Below, piece by piece: positions 27,107-35,575 of a DNA stretch of 64,000 bases. The translations under genes and the position numbers were made by a program. Source of the stretch: Bacteroidota bacterium. Its GTDB lineage: Bacteria > Bacteroidota > Bacteroidia > Cytophagales > Cyclobacteriaceae. How positions within the stretch are numbered: position 1 is the stretch's first letter; the number at the start of each line of letters is the position of its first letter. The DNA lies in assembly GCA_016866235.1 (NCBI GenBank), contig VGMW01000001.1, positions 62,001 to 126,000 of the forward strand, read 5' to 3'. The notes below the pieces were generated by a model, which saw only the letters and a list, made by a program, of their open reading frames with translations, was not told the origin of the DNA and did not search any database.

Positions 27107-27857
27107 ACTTTCGAGGAATGTTAAATGGAAAATTGAGCTCACGATCTCCGATTTCCGCTTTAACGTATTCAAATCGGATGGTTGTATTGGTGGGCATCAG
27201 GCCTGAAAAGGCTTTGTAAAGAACACGGATGGTGCCAGTATATGGAAATTGTTTATCCCCCAATGGTTGAAAATTGGAATAGGAGATGTCCAGTGCATTT
27301 TCAGAATTATCTTCTTTCATCTGAACCTTCTCAATTTTGCCTGTGTTCCGGTTGATCGAGTTAATGATGGTCATTTTTCCCTGACGCTGGCGGAGCAAAC
27401 GAAAGGCATCATCTTCTTCCACCCTATCTGAAACGCTTTTAGGATTGATAAGATTACCCAGCATAGCAGCCTGGATGATGTTGTAATTCACCGTCGTCTG
27501 AAATCTTTTTGATAGCTCTTCGTAGGTGAAAACGTAGTATTCCTTTTTTACGGTACTGACGATCGTAATCGAGTCGTTGTTGATCAATGCCTTTCCTCCC
27601 TGAACCCCCAAAACCGAAAAGGTCATCCAAATGACGCTGTCTTTACGTAGCCTGATGTGTGCTTTTACTTCTACGTCTTTACTATCGTCTTTCAGGTTCA
27701 TTTGTGCCCTGCCATGGAGGTAGCCAAAATCAATCTCCTCAATGGATATATCAGGAACTTTTGGGGAAGTGGTAACGGAAAGTGTTTTTCTGGCGCAGGA
27801 AGCCAAAAGGCAGCAGGCTGCCAGAAGTAGAACATGGGATTTGTTTTGCAGACGCAT
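27093..27857 (-). CDS. DUF4292 lipoprotein (LolA/LolB-like)
   Basis: 254 aa from ATG 27857. A lipoprotein signal ends LLASC (about Cys21). The mature part is a run of beta strands (IDFGYLHGRAQM, VKAHIRLRKDSVIWMTFSVLGVQGGKALI, EYYVFTYEELSKRF) and belongs to DUF4292, a Bacteroidota family I would compare with the LolA/LolB lipoprotein-carrier fold (inference from strand pattern). It overlaps the EnvC-like gene downstream and follows a TPR gene, a block that recurs in the phylum. Confidence 0.82.
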   Translation of the reverse strand: MRLQNKSHVLLLAACCLLASCARKTLSVTTSPKVPDISIEEIDFGYLHGRAQMNLKDDSKDVEVKAHIRLRKDSVIWMTFSVLGVQGGKALINNDSITIVSTVKKEYYVFTYEELSKRFQTTVNYNIIQAAMLGNLINPKSVSDRVEEDDAFRLLRQRQGKMTIINSINRNTGKIEKVQMKEDNSENALDISYSNFQPLGDKQFPYTGTIRVLYKAFSGLMPTNTTIRFEYVKAEIGDRELNFPFNIPRKYVRK

Positions 27858-27878
27858 CAGAGCTGAAAAGTCCGAGCG

Positions 27879-27886
27879 CAAAAATA
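27879..27886 (-). promoter_or_regulatory. Possible internal promoter before the DUF4292 gene (TATTTTTG)
   Basis: Perfect TAnnTTTG on the minus strand, ending 21 bases before ATG 27857 and overlapping the last base of the start-side gap. It could give separate expression of the DUF4292-EnvC-ArsR-HAD part. Confidence 0.45.
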
Positions 27887-27887
27887 G

Positions 27888-29645
27888 TTAATTCAACCGC
27901 CGATTAAGGATTTTTTTCCTGAGCGAATCGTTCTGGCTATTCATGGAAAGTGACTTTTCCCAAAATTTGACGGCCTCTTCGGCACGACCGAGCATGAATA
28001 AAATATCACCATAGTGCTCCAGGTGTGTTGCGTTGGCTACCCCGGCATTAATCACCTCCTTCAGGACATTTTCTGCCTCCTTGTATTTGCCTCTGGCAAA
28101 CAATACCCAGGCATAGGTATCCGTGAAAGAAGGATTTGATGGTTGTGATTTGTAAAGCCTCAATGCCAAGGCTTCAGCCCTTTCCAATTTGTTCTTACGC
28201 AAGGCCAGGTAATAGGTGTAGTTGTTGATAACGGAGAATTGATTGGGATCCAGCCTCAGGACAGCTTCAAAACACTCATCGGCTCTTTCGTATTGCTTTT
28301 CGGCCTGGTAAGACTCCGCCAGCAGATTGTTTAATTCAATGCCAATCTCTTTTTCTGGAAGCAGTTTCTTTGCTTGCTCCAAACTATTGATGGCTTGCTT
28401 GAATTTCTTTTTCTGAAACTGACCGAGTCCATTGAAGTACCATACAATTCCCTGATTGGGGAAAAATTCCAATGCTTCTTCCGAGTGAACCATCAGGCTG
28501 TCGATCAGATTTTCCCGCAGATCAAGAAGCAGGATATTGTTCCAGACCTGAAAATCTCTGGCGCCTCTGCGAATGGCATGTCGATAATATTTTAATGCTT
28601 CAAAATTTTCTCCGGAGGTAATGAAGTAATCCCCTCCGGTAAGCAATACATTGGCATTGTCCGGAAATCGTTCCTGAATTTTTCTCAGAATATTTTTTAA
28701 AGCCTCTGACTCCGACGCGCTTTGCTGGGCCGAGGAATTACCCTCCTCGGCTGCACGAATCAATGCTTTGAATAAGACAATTAGATTTTCAACATCCACC
28801 TCCGCACGACCAACTGTTTTTTCAGCAAGTTCCAACGCCTTCGACCTACTCCCCGATTGCAAGTAATATTCAGTAAGCATCAAGCTACCGTATCCCACGT
28901 CTTCTCCTGAGGCAATCAGTGATTCTAACAACCGAACCCCTTCATCATTTTTCCCTGAAGTAAAACACCTGGAAGCGTAACCAAGAATATACCTGGGCTC
29001 ATCCGGAAAATTATCCATCAATCGTTTGGATTCAGAAAGTGCTTCCTGATTCCGGCCAAGTGCATTGAGCAACTCAATTTTTTTCAATGAAATTTCTTCC
29101 CGCGTTCCGAATTTTTTCTCGAAGCGCTCCAGAGTTTTATAGGCTTCCGGGAGATTTCCATCCAATTCGTAATAAGTTGCCATGTCTGACCAAACAGATT
29201 CACCAGCCTGAATACCACCAACCATCTGTTCCAGGACTTTTGCCGCTTCTCCGTGCTTGCCTCTAGCGGAATAAATCCGTGCAGCCAGTTCATAGTAGTA
29301 TCGATTTGTCTTTTCCAGGCTCAGCGCCTTGGTGATCAATACTGCTGCTTCATCCAGGTCGGCGGTCTCCTCGCTGCTGCTTAAGATTTCAGCAAGTTTA
29401 TAGGCAGCCGCGTGGGCGTTTGGATCACCCTCCAGCGCTCTGGCAAAAAACTGTTTTGCTTTCCCGAAATCCTCCAGCAAATAAAATTTTACCCCTTCTG
29501 TAAAATAAAATTCAGTCTCTTCTTTTGAAATGGGTTTGCTACTTGCTTCTGACTTTACGGTCCTGGTATTTTTTTGACCAAGAGCGTTTACCGACGCCCC
29601 AAGCAGCAGGACGATTAAAAAAATTTTATGGATGAGAAATTTCAA
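27888..29645 (-). CDS. Tetratricopeptide-repeat protein, exported
   Basis: 585 aa. A signal peptide (MKFLIHKIFLIVLLLGASVNALGQ) is followed by about a dozen TPR units (for example EEAVKFWEKSLSMNSQND and FGKAKQFFARALEGDPNAHA). TPR solenoids hold protein complexes together; periplasmic location follows from the signal. Its start overlaps the nucleotidyltransferase stop by 4 bases (29642-29645), so they form one operon with DUF4292 and EnvC. Exact partner unknown. Confidence 0.87.
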   Translation of the reverse strand: MKFLIHKIFLIVLLLGASVNALGQKNTRTVKSEASSKPISKEETEFYFTEGVKFYLLEDFGKAKQFFARALEGDPNAHAAAYKLAEILSSSEETADLDEAAVLITKALSLEKTNRYYYELAARIYSARGKHGEAAKVLEQMVGGIQAGESVWSDMATYYELDGNLPEAYKTLERFEKKFGTREEISLKKIELLNALGRNQEALSESKRLMDNFPDEPRYILGYASRCFTSGKNDEGVRLLESLIASGEDVGYGSLMLTEYYLQSGSRSKALELAEKTVGRAEVDVENLIVLFKALIRAAEEGNSSAQQSASESEALKNILRKIQERFPDNANVLLTGGDYFITSGENFEALKYYRHAIRRGARDFQVWNNILLLDLRENLIDSLMVHSEEALEFFPNQGIVWYFNGLGQFQKKKFKQAINSLEQAKKLLPEKEIGIELNNLLAESYQAEKQYERADECFEAVLRLDPNQFSVINNYTYYLALRKNKLERAEALALRLYKSQPSNPSFTDTYAWVLFARGKYKEAENVLKEVINAGVANATHLEHYGDILFMLGRAEEAVKFWEKSLSMNSQNDSLRKKILNRRLN

Positions 29646-30646
29646 TTGGTTGTACTGAAATCACCAATACTGAGATCCTGTGCCTGTCCACTCATTTGAA
29701 CGTTGTTGCCGAACATAGAATTGTTCGCTATAATTTTTTCAAGCTGACAATTTTTCTGAATGATGGAACTGGTGATGCGGCTATCTCGAATCACCGAATG
29801 CTCACCAATGGAAACGTGTGGGCCAACAACAGAGTTTTCAATTACGGCTCCATCACCAATAAAGCATGGTGGAATGATTTGCGATTGAATGATTTTAGCG
29901 CCTGTCGAAACCAAAGGTTTGTCTTTTAGGAATTCCAGATATCGAGCATTGGTTTGTACGGTTGCGTTTTTATTTCCACAATCCAGCCATTCTTCGACTT
30001 CTCCGGTAATAAATTTTGCACCGTTTTTACGCATCCCTTCCAGCGCAGAAGTAAACTGGTACTCACCTTTCTCTTTAATGTCGTGGTCAATGAGGTGTTG
30101 CATTTCTTTTCTTAACACCTCACCTTGTTTAAAAAAGTAAATTCCGATTATCGCCAGATCCGAAACAAAAGTGGATGGCTTTTCTACCAGGGCCGATATA
30201 TAACCCTGTGGATCCAGCTGAACTACACCAAATTGTGAAGGATCTGCCACCCGTTGCACCCAAATGGTTCCGTCCTTAGAAGTATCTAGTTTAAAATTTG
30301 CCCGGAATAACGTGTCGGCAAAAGCTACGATCACCTTACCTGTGAAAAGTTCGGCAGCAAAAAGCAGTGCATGGGAAATCCCCATCGCTTTATCCTGGTA
30401 ATAGATTTTTCCATTGGCACCTACTTCCGAGGCTACACGGCAGAGGTCTTCCTCAACTTGTTTTCCAAAGGATGGGTGAATGATAAAACCAATATTTTCT
30501 ACTTTCTCAGGAGCAAGCTTTGCGATGTCTTCCACCAGTCGGTGCACCATTGGCTTTCCGACAATGGGCAGTAAAGGTTTGGCGGTGGTGAGGGTGTGTG
30601 GCCTCATTCTTTTTCCAAGGCCCGCCATGGGAATAATGATGTTCAT
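29642..30646 (-). CDS. Sugar-1-phosphate nucleotidyltransferase
   Basis: 334 aa. MNIIIPMAGLGKRMRPHT holds the pyrophosphorylase GxGxRMxP loop and the KPLLPI segment, followed by the acceptor loop FADTLF, EKP and the C-terminal hexapeptide beta-helix (IENSVVGPHVSIGEHSVIRDS). It most resembles glucose-1-phosphate thymidylyl/uridylyltransferase-like proteins. It makes NDP-sugars for glycans; the next gene upstream is a flippase. A TACCTTTG box at 30673-30680 stands 27 bases before its ATG. Confidence 0.88.
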   Translation of the reverse strand: MNIIIPMAGLGKRMRPHTLTTAKPLLPIVGKPMVHRLVEDIAKLAPEKVENIGFIIHPSFGKQVEEDLCRVASEVGANGKIYYQDKAMGISHALLFAAELFTGKVIVAFADTLFRANFKLDTSKDGTIWVQRVADPSQFGVVQLDPQGYISALVEKPSTFVSDLAIIGIYFFKQGEVLRKEMQHLIDHDIKEKGEYQFTSALEGMRKNGAKFITGEVEEWLDCGNKNATVQTNARYLEFLKDKPLVSTGAKIIQSQIIPPCFIGDGAVIENSVVGPHVSIGEHSVIRDSRITSSIIQKNCQLEKIIANNSMFGNNVQMSGQAQDLSIGDFSTTN

Positions 30647-30672
30647 AGGGAAGTTGTTTTAACCAGACTTCC

Positions 30673-30680
30673 CAAAGGTA
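30673..30680 (-). promoter_or_regulatory. Likely -7 box of the nucleotidyltransferase-TPR operon (TACCTTTG)
   Basis: Perfect TAnnTTTG on the minus strand, 26 bases before ATG 30646, in the 47-base gap after the flippase gene. No TTG at 19 bases. Confidence 0.5.
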
Positions 30681-30693
30681 AATCCGTGTTGGC

Positions 30694-32118
30694 CTAAAAC
30701 TTTCTGGCCAACTTATTTTTTTCTATCAGCCACAATGCGATTGCTGTGACCAGGGTAAGCGTAAAACCCAACACCAATACCTGAAGGTCCTCCTTTGGGC
30801 CCCATATCAGAAACGACTCTGCGATGGCAAATCCTGCAAAAACAGTGAAAAAGTCGCGGATCAGTGTGTAGGGTACAGGGTAAAAACGTTGCCCGGCAAA
30901 ATAGCAGAACAAGGTCATGGAGAAATAGCAGAGAAAGGTGACGATGGCACTGCCCAGAATTCCCAGCTGTGGGATCAGTAAAAAGTTGAGACCAATGGTT
31001 ATGGCCGCCCCAAAAAACGTAATCACCGTTCCCCAGCCGGTCCGGTCTGTAACCTTGAACCAAACGCTCATATTAAAGTAGATGCCCAGGAAAAGATACC
31101 CCAGCAATAAAAAGGGTACGATGTTAAGTCCACTCCAATAAGCCTCATCGACAAAATATTTTAACCAGTTAAGGTTAAAACAAACGGCCACCATAAAAAA
31201 TGCTGCCACGGTGGTGAAAACATGGTTAACATGTGCAAATAGGGCAGGAGAATTTTTTTCACCCGCATTTTTAAAAAAGAAAGGTTCTGCTGCCATTCGG
31301 AAGGCTTGTACCAGTAAACTCATCAGAATGGCAAACTTATAGCAGGCACCAAACACGCCCTGAACATAATCCGCACTCTGACCAGCATAAAAATTTTTTG
31401 GAAGCCAGTTGTCAATGCTGATACGAGAAAACATTTCGTTTGTCATCCCTGCCAATCCAGTAAGCATGATGGGCCAGGCATAACCCAACATTTTTGGGGA
31501 TAAATCCGGAGACCATTTTGGTCGCCACTTGATGAGCAGTGGAAGGAAATAAATAAGATAAATGGCATTTGCTGCTACATTGGCAAGGAAAACCAACTCT
31601 GGTGTAGCAGTTTTCGAGGTCAGGAAGTACAGATTAAGGACGACCAAAATTACCACATTGGTAATTTTTAAAAATGAAAACATACGGCTTCGATTCTTAA
31701 TACGAAGTCTAACGAATGGAAGTGCACAAGTTGCATCGATGAATAACGTGAGCACGACATACAACAGTAAATTTCTATTTCCAAAATCGATGGTGATCGC
31801 TCCGTTCAGGTAAAGCGCCGTCAGCATAAGTAAGACCGAAATGGTTATTCCGAAAACGATGGTCTGAGCAGCATGGAAAATATTTTCATTTTTTCCTTCC
31901 TCTTTTGAGGCATATCGGAGGTAGGCAGTCTCCATACCAAACATCAAGACAACATTCAATATGGCCATCCAGCCATAGGCATCCGTTATGTTGCCATAGG
32001 CTTCCGGACCAAAGACCCGCGTATGCAAAGGCACCAGAAAAAAATTGAATACCCTCGGCACAATACTGCCAAGGCCATAAATCGCTGTATCGGCAAAAAG
32101 CTTTTTTAGAACACCCAT
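30694..32118 (-). CDS. Oligosaccharide flippase (Wzx/MATE-like)
   Basis: 474 aa inner-membrane protein with about 12-14 hydrophobic helices, starting MGVLKKLFADTAIYGLGSIVPRVFNFFLVPLHTRVF, a typical N-terminus of the polysaccharide-transport (MOP) superfamily. It should flip lipid-linked glycan units. It lies 49 bases after tdh and upstream of the nucleotidyltransferase on the same strand. A drug-exporting MATE is unlikely given the family-typical first helix and neighbours. Confidence 0.9.
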   Translation of the reverse strand: MGVLKKLFADTAIYGLGSIVPRVFNFFLVPLHTRVFGPEAYGNITDAYGWMAILNVVLMFGMETAYLRYASKEEGKNENIFHAAQTIVFGITISVLLMLTALYLNGAITIDFGNRNLLLYVVLTLFIDATCALPFVRLRIKNRSRMFSFLKITNVVILVVLNLYFLTSKTATPELVFLANVAANAIYLIYFLPLLIKWRPKWSPDLSPKMLGYAWPIMLTGLAGMTNEMFSRISIDNWLPKNFYAGQSADYVQGVFGACYKFAILMSLLVQAFRMAAEPFFFKNAGEKNSPALFAHVNHVFTTVAAFFMVAVCFNLNWLKYFVDEAYWSGLNIVPFLLLGYLFLGIYFNMSVWFKVTDRTGWGTVITFFGAAITIGLNFLLIPQLGILGSAIVTFLCYFSMTLFCYFAGQRFYPVPYTLIRDFFTVFAGFAIAESFLIWGPKEDLQVLVLGFTLTLVTAIALWLIEKNKLARKF

Positions 32119-32167
32119 GAGCGCACTTAAAGTTGGAAAAAATAAGTGAGTGAGAAGGGGCTTACCC

Positions 32168-33118
32168 TTAATTTTTACCTTTCTGCAGATGGTAAAGGAT
32201 GTCTTTGGTCATCTCATCCAAACCAAATTGATGCTGCCAACCCCAGTCTCTTCGTGCATCCGAATCATCGATCGACCTTGGCCAGGAATCGGCAATGGAT
32301 TGCCGGAAATCAGGTTCGTAGGAAATGGTGAATTCAGGAATGTATTTTTTTATGGTTGCCGCCAGCTGAGCCGGACAAAACGACATTGACGAAATATTGT
32401 AACTGGTGCGTACACGAACTTTTTCAGCAGGCGCCTCCATAAGGTCCAGGGTAGCTTTCACAGCATCATCCATGTACATCATGGGTAAATAGGTATCTGC
32501 TGAAAGGAAACAGGTGAATCTTTTTTCAGCAACTGCTTTAAAATAAATATCAACTGCATAATCGGTGGTTCCGCCACCGGGTGGTGTTTTCCAACCAATC
32601 AGACCTGGGTAGCGCAAACTCCTGACATCTACCCCATACCGCCTGAAATAATAGGAGCACCAAAGTTCACCCGCCAGCTTGGTCATGCCATAGACTGTCG
32701 AGGGATCCATGATCGTTTGCTGCGGCGTCATGGCCTTGGGGGTCTCTGGACCAAACGCTGCAATTGAACTTGGCCAGTAAACTTTATCGAGCTTTAACTC
32801 ATGAGCTGCCTCCAGCACGTACAAAAGGCTCTCCATATTCAGTTTCCAGGCCCACCTTGGATCCTTTTCTCCTGTTGCCGATAGTAAGGCAGCGAGATGG
32901 TAAACCTGGGTGATCTGGTATTTTTTTATCAGCTCAAAGAGTTTGTCGCGCTGAAGAACATCGAATTTTTCATGAGGTCCTTCCAGCAATACACCCTGCG
33001 GATCCTTGATGTCTGCCGTCACAACCTCAGAGGTGCCATAAATTTTCCTTAGTGCTATGGCCAATTCTGCTCCCAGCTGCCCGCCTGCGCCAATAATTAG
33101 AACCTTCGTTTTCTTCAT
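32168..33118 (-). CDS. tdh: L-threonine 3-dehydrogenase, short-chain (SDR) type
   Basis: Oxidises threonine to 2-amino-3-ketobutyrate with NAD+, the substrate of Kbl. 316 aa extended SDR: NAD loop GAGGQLGAEL (10-19), WPSSIAAFG and the catalytic YGMTK (Tyr143, Lys147), and GWKTPPGGGTTDYAVD (175-190), a signature of SDR-type threonine dehydrogenases. The partner kbl is next door on the other strand, with one small gene between. UDP-sugar epimerase is the older automatic name but fits worse. Confidence 0.92.
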   Translation of the reverse strand: MKKTKVLIIGAGGQLGAELAIALRKIYGTSEVVTADIKDPQGVLLEGPHEKFDVLQRDKLFELIKKYQITQVYHLAALLSATGEKDPRWAWKLNMESLLYVLEAAHELKLDKVYWPSSIAAFGPETPKAMTPQQTIMDPSTVYGMTKLAGELWCSYYFRRYGVDVRSLRYPGLIGWKTPPGGGTTDYAVDIYFKAVAEKRFTCFLSADTYLPMMYMDDAVKATLDLMEAPAEKVRVRTSYNISSMSFCPAQLAATIKKYIPEFTISYEPDFRQSIADSWPRSIDDSDARRDWGWQHQFGLDEMTKDILYHLQKGKN

Positions 33119-33218
33119 GAAAAAGTCTGCTAAACTAAAATATTTTCTCCATCAGACTTCTCCGAATTATTCAATCCACAGCCAATAGGTTTTTAAGCGC
33201 TGTCAAACTGCATTTATA

Positions 33219-33226
33219 TAGTTTTG
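33219..33226 (+). promoter_or_regulatory. Likely -7 box of the small gene-kbl operon (TAGTTTTG)
   Basis: Perfect TAnnTTTG, ending 4 bases before the GTG start at 33231, which would make the transcript nearly leaderless. The 112-base tdh/kbl divergent gap holds nothing else recognisable. Confidence 0.5.
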
Positions 33227-33230
33227 TGGC

Positions 33231-33473
33231 GTGAACTTTCAGGAATATCTGGAATCAAAAAAAATTGATGCAGTGGCTTTTAGCCGTGAAGCATCTGATT
33301 TGTTTGCTTCATGGAAAAGTGAGTTTGAGCAGGTGCACCCTTCTTCTTTCACTTCGAGGCATCTTTACCAGATCAATTCCATAAGAAGAAAATTTAAGCT
33401 TACGGCGCCTGTAACCCCGGCAACCCATCTCGCTGCCCGTCCTAAGCCAATCATGAAACCTAAAATGAACTAA
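33231..33473 (+). CDS. Small conserved-looking hypothetical protein before kbl
   Basis: 80 aa from a GTG start (no ATG is available before codon 70). Helical N-terminal half (NFQEYLESKKIDAVAFSREA, SDLFASWKSEFEQVHP) then a basic tail (NSIRRKFKL, ATHLAARPKPIMKPKMN). No signal peptide. I recall similar FxEYLKSKKI...FEQVHPxSF proteins beside kbl in other Bacteroidota, so it is likely real. The stop is 6 bases before kbl. Function unknown. Confidence 0.65.
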   Translation: MNFQEYLESKKIDAVAFSREASDLFASWKSEFEQVHPSSFTSRHLYQINSIRRKFKLTAPVTPATHLAARPKPIMKPKMN

Positions 33474-33479
33474 CTACCT

Positions 33480-34676
33480 ATGTTCAGCAAATTGCAACCT
33501 GTACTCCAGAAAGAACTCCAGTCCATAAAAGAAGCAGGGCTCTATAAAAAGGAACGTGTTATCGTCACACCACAAGGTGCCGACATTAGGGTAGAAGATG
33601 GTGAGCCTGTTCTTAATTTCTGCGCCAACAATTACCTGGGACTAAGCGCGCATCCAAGGGTAATTCAGGCAGCGAAAGATGCCATCGATTCTCATGGTTT
33701 TGGTTTGTCCTCTGTTCGCTTCATCTGCGGAACCCAGGACATTCATAAGGAGCTTGAAAAAAGCATCTCAACTTTTCTCGGCACTGAAGACACCATTCTC
33801 TATGCTGCTGCGTTCGATGCCAATGGTGGTGTATTTGAACCTTTATTTTCAGCTGACGATGCCATCATTTCCGATGAACTGAATCATGCCTCCATTATTG
33901 ATGGTGTGCGCCTTTGTAAGGCCATGCGCTACCGCTATCGACACAATGATATGGCAGACCTGAAAATTCAGCTGGATGCTGCTGTGGCTGCGGGAGCAAA
34001 GCAAATTATTATAGTCACCGATGGTGTTTTTTCAATGGATGGAACCATCGCCAAGCTTGATCAAATTTGTGACCTGGCCGATGGCTATGGTGCATTGGTG
34101 ATGACCGATGAATGTCACTCTACGGGTTTTGTTGGCAAAACAGGTCGTGGTGTTCCTGAATTCAGAAATGTTCTGGGAAGGGTAGACATCATTACCGGAA
34201 CTTTGGGAAAAGCTTTGGGAGGTGCTTTGGGTGGATTTACCAGTGGTCGAAAAGAGATTATTGAAATGCTTCGTCAGCGCTCAAGACCCTATCTGTTTTC
34301 GAACACACTTGCTCCTTCCATTGTAGGAGCAGCAATAGAAGTTTTTAAAATGTTGTCAGAGACAACAAGCCTACGCGATAAACTGGAAGCCAATACAAAA
34401 TACTTCCGGGAGAAGATGACGGCGGCCGGATTCGACATCAAGCCGGGAGAACACCCCATTGTGCCGATCATGTTGTACGAAGCTCCGCTTGCACAGCAGT
34501 TTGCCGAGAAACTCCTTGCAAAGGGAATTTATGTGATTGGATTTTTTTACCCAGTGGTTGCAAAAGGTCAGGCCAGGATTCGGGTTCAAATTAGTGCCGC
34601 CCATGAACCGTACCACTTAGATAAAGCGATACAGGCATTCACAGAAATTGGGCGCGAATTGGGTGTAGTTCGTTAA
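33480..34676 (+). CDS. kbl: Glycine C-acetyltransferase (2-amino-3-ketobutyrate CoA ligase)
   Basis: PLP enzyme that cleaves 2-amino-3-ketobutyrate with CoA into glycine and acetyl-CoA, completing threonine breakdown with Tdh. 398 aa. [13 protein letters not shown] (48-60), DECHSTG (210-216) and the PLP lysine in [13 protein letters not shown] (Lys244) are those of the alpha-oxoamine synthase family. Context with tdh decides between this and 8-amino-7-oxononanoate synthase (BioF). Converges on cdaA with 5 bases between stops. Confidence 0.96.
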   Translation: MFSKLQPVLQKELQSIKEAGLYKKERVIVTPQGADIRVEDGEPVLNFCANNYLGLSAHPRVIQAAKDAIDSHGFGLSSVRFICGTQDIHKELEKSISTFLGTEDTILYAAAFDANGGVFEPLFSADDAIISDELNHASIIDGVRLCKAMRYRYRHNDMADLKIQLDAAVAAGAKQIIIVTDGVFSMDGTIAKLDQICDLADGYGALVMTDECHSTGFVGKTGRGVPEFRNVLGRVDIITGTLGKALGGALGGFTSGRKEIIEMLRQRSRPYLFSNTLAPSIVGAAIEVFKMLSETTSLRDKLEANTKYFREKMTAAGFDIKPGEHPIVPIMLYEAPLAQQFAEKLLAKGIYVIGFFYPVVAKGQARIRVQISAAHEPYHLDKAIQAFTEIGRELGVVR

Positions 34677-34681
34677 GGCCG

Positions 34682-35536
34682 CTATTCGGTTGACTCATTG
34701 GTCTGTGCTTCAACTGGAAGCACTTCCCAATTTTCCGGCTCCTCGTTGTTGAGGTATTCGTTGATCTTTTGTTCAACAATTTTCAATTTCAGTCCACGGA
34801 GAATCTTACCGTTACGCGCCAGGATCAACCTTCCGGTTTCCTCGGAGATGGCCATTACCAGAGTTTCAGTTACCTCACTCATGCCGACTGCAGATCGGTG
34901 ACGTAATCCGAATTTCGAAGGAAGATTGTCGTTTTCACTAACGGGTAAAACGCACCGTGCTGCCTTAATGCGCCCATTGTAGAGGATAACAGCGCCATCA
35001 TGTAATGGTGAATTTTTATTGAAGATGGAGAGCAACAGGTTTTTGGTAATCTCGGCGTTTAGGGCCTCCCCGGTCTCTGCATAGAATTTAAGCTCCACGT
35101 CTCTTGAAAAAACAATAAGAGCACCTGTTTTGGTTGCCTTGAGTGTCTTAACAGCCTCCATCAACTCCTGTAGGTCATAGACATGCTCCTCACTACTTTT
35201 CCATCGTGTAAAAGATTTTAAAAGATTCTCCCGGTTCAGCTCAGTGCTTCGGCCAATGACCAAAAGAAACTTTCGAATTTCCGGTTGGAATAAAATGATC
35301 ATCGCCAATACACCCACCCCCATAAACTGGCCCAGCAAAGTGGCCAGTAATTCCATTTGGGCCGCTCTTACCATTAGGTAAGTGAGGTAGAGGGCGAGGA
35401 TTCCTAAAAAAATATTTACCGCAATACTACCCCTGATGAGTTTATACACCTGGTAAAGAAGTATCGCCACCAGGCTAATGTCTACCAGATCAGCCCAGCC
35501 AACGGTGAGAAATCCTATTTTGAAAAGAAAAATCAA
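34682..35536 (-). CDS. cdaA: Diadenylate cyclase CdaA
   Basis: Makes cyclic di-AMP from two ATP; inner membrane. 284 aa with three N-terminal helices (about 16-85), then the DAC domain with DGA (180-182) and RHR (212-214) motifs that bind ATP and metal. The start is TTG at 35536 (no ATG precedes the first helix), consistent with other Bacteroidota CdaA N-termini. A TATATTTG box lies 22 bases upstream. The folP-S9 peptidase-cdaA block is on one strand; c-di-AMP regulates potassium and osmotic balance in other bacteria. Confidence 0.93.
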   Translation of the reverse strand: MIFLFKIGFLTVGWADLVDISLVAILLYQVYKLIRGSIAVNIFLGILALYLTYLMVRAAQMELLATLLGQFMGVGVLAMIILFQPEIRKFLLVIGRSTELNRENLLKSFTRWKSSEEHVYDLQELMEAVKTLKATKTGALIVFSRDVELKFYAETGEALNAEITKNLLLSIFNKNSPLHDGAVILYNGRIKAARCVLPVSENDNLPSKFGLRHRSAVGMSEVTETLVMAISEETGRLILARNGKILRGLKLKIVEQKINEYLNNEEPENWEVLPVEAQTNESTE

Positions 35537-35557
35537 CGTTCAAAAAAGTTAAACAGT

Positions 35558-35565
35558 CAAATATA
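35558..35565 (-). promoter_or_regulatory. Likely -7 box of cdaA (TATATTTG)
   Basis: Perfect TAnnTTTG on the minus strand in the 39-base gap between the S9 peptidase and cdaA, 21 bases before the TTG start. No TTG at the 19-base spacing. Confidence 0.45.
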
Positions 35566-35575
35566 GAGACTTGAC

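Noticed and set aside
30694-32118. Drug-efflux MATE transporter instead of glycan flippase
   Set aside because: The N-terminal helix pattern and the neighbouring nucleotidyltransferase fit a Wzx-type flippase better.
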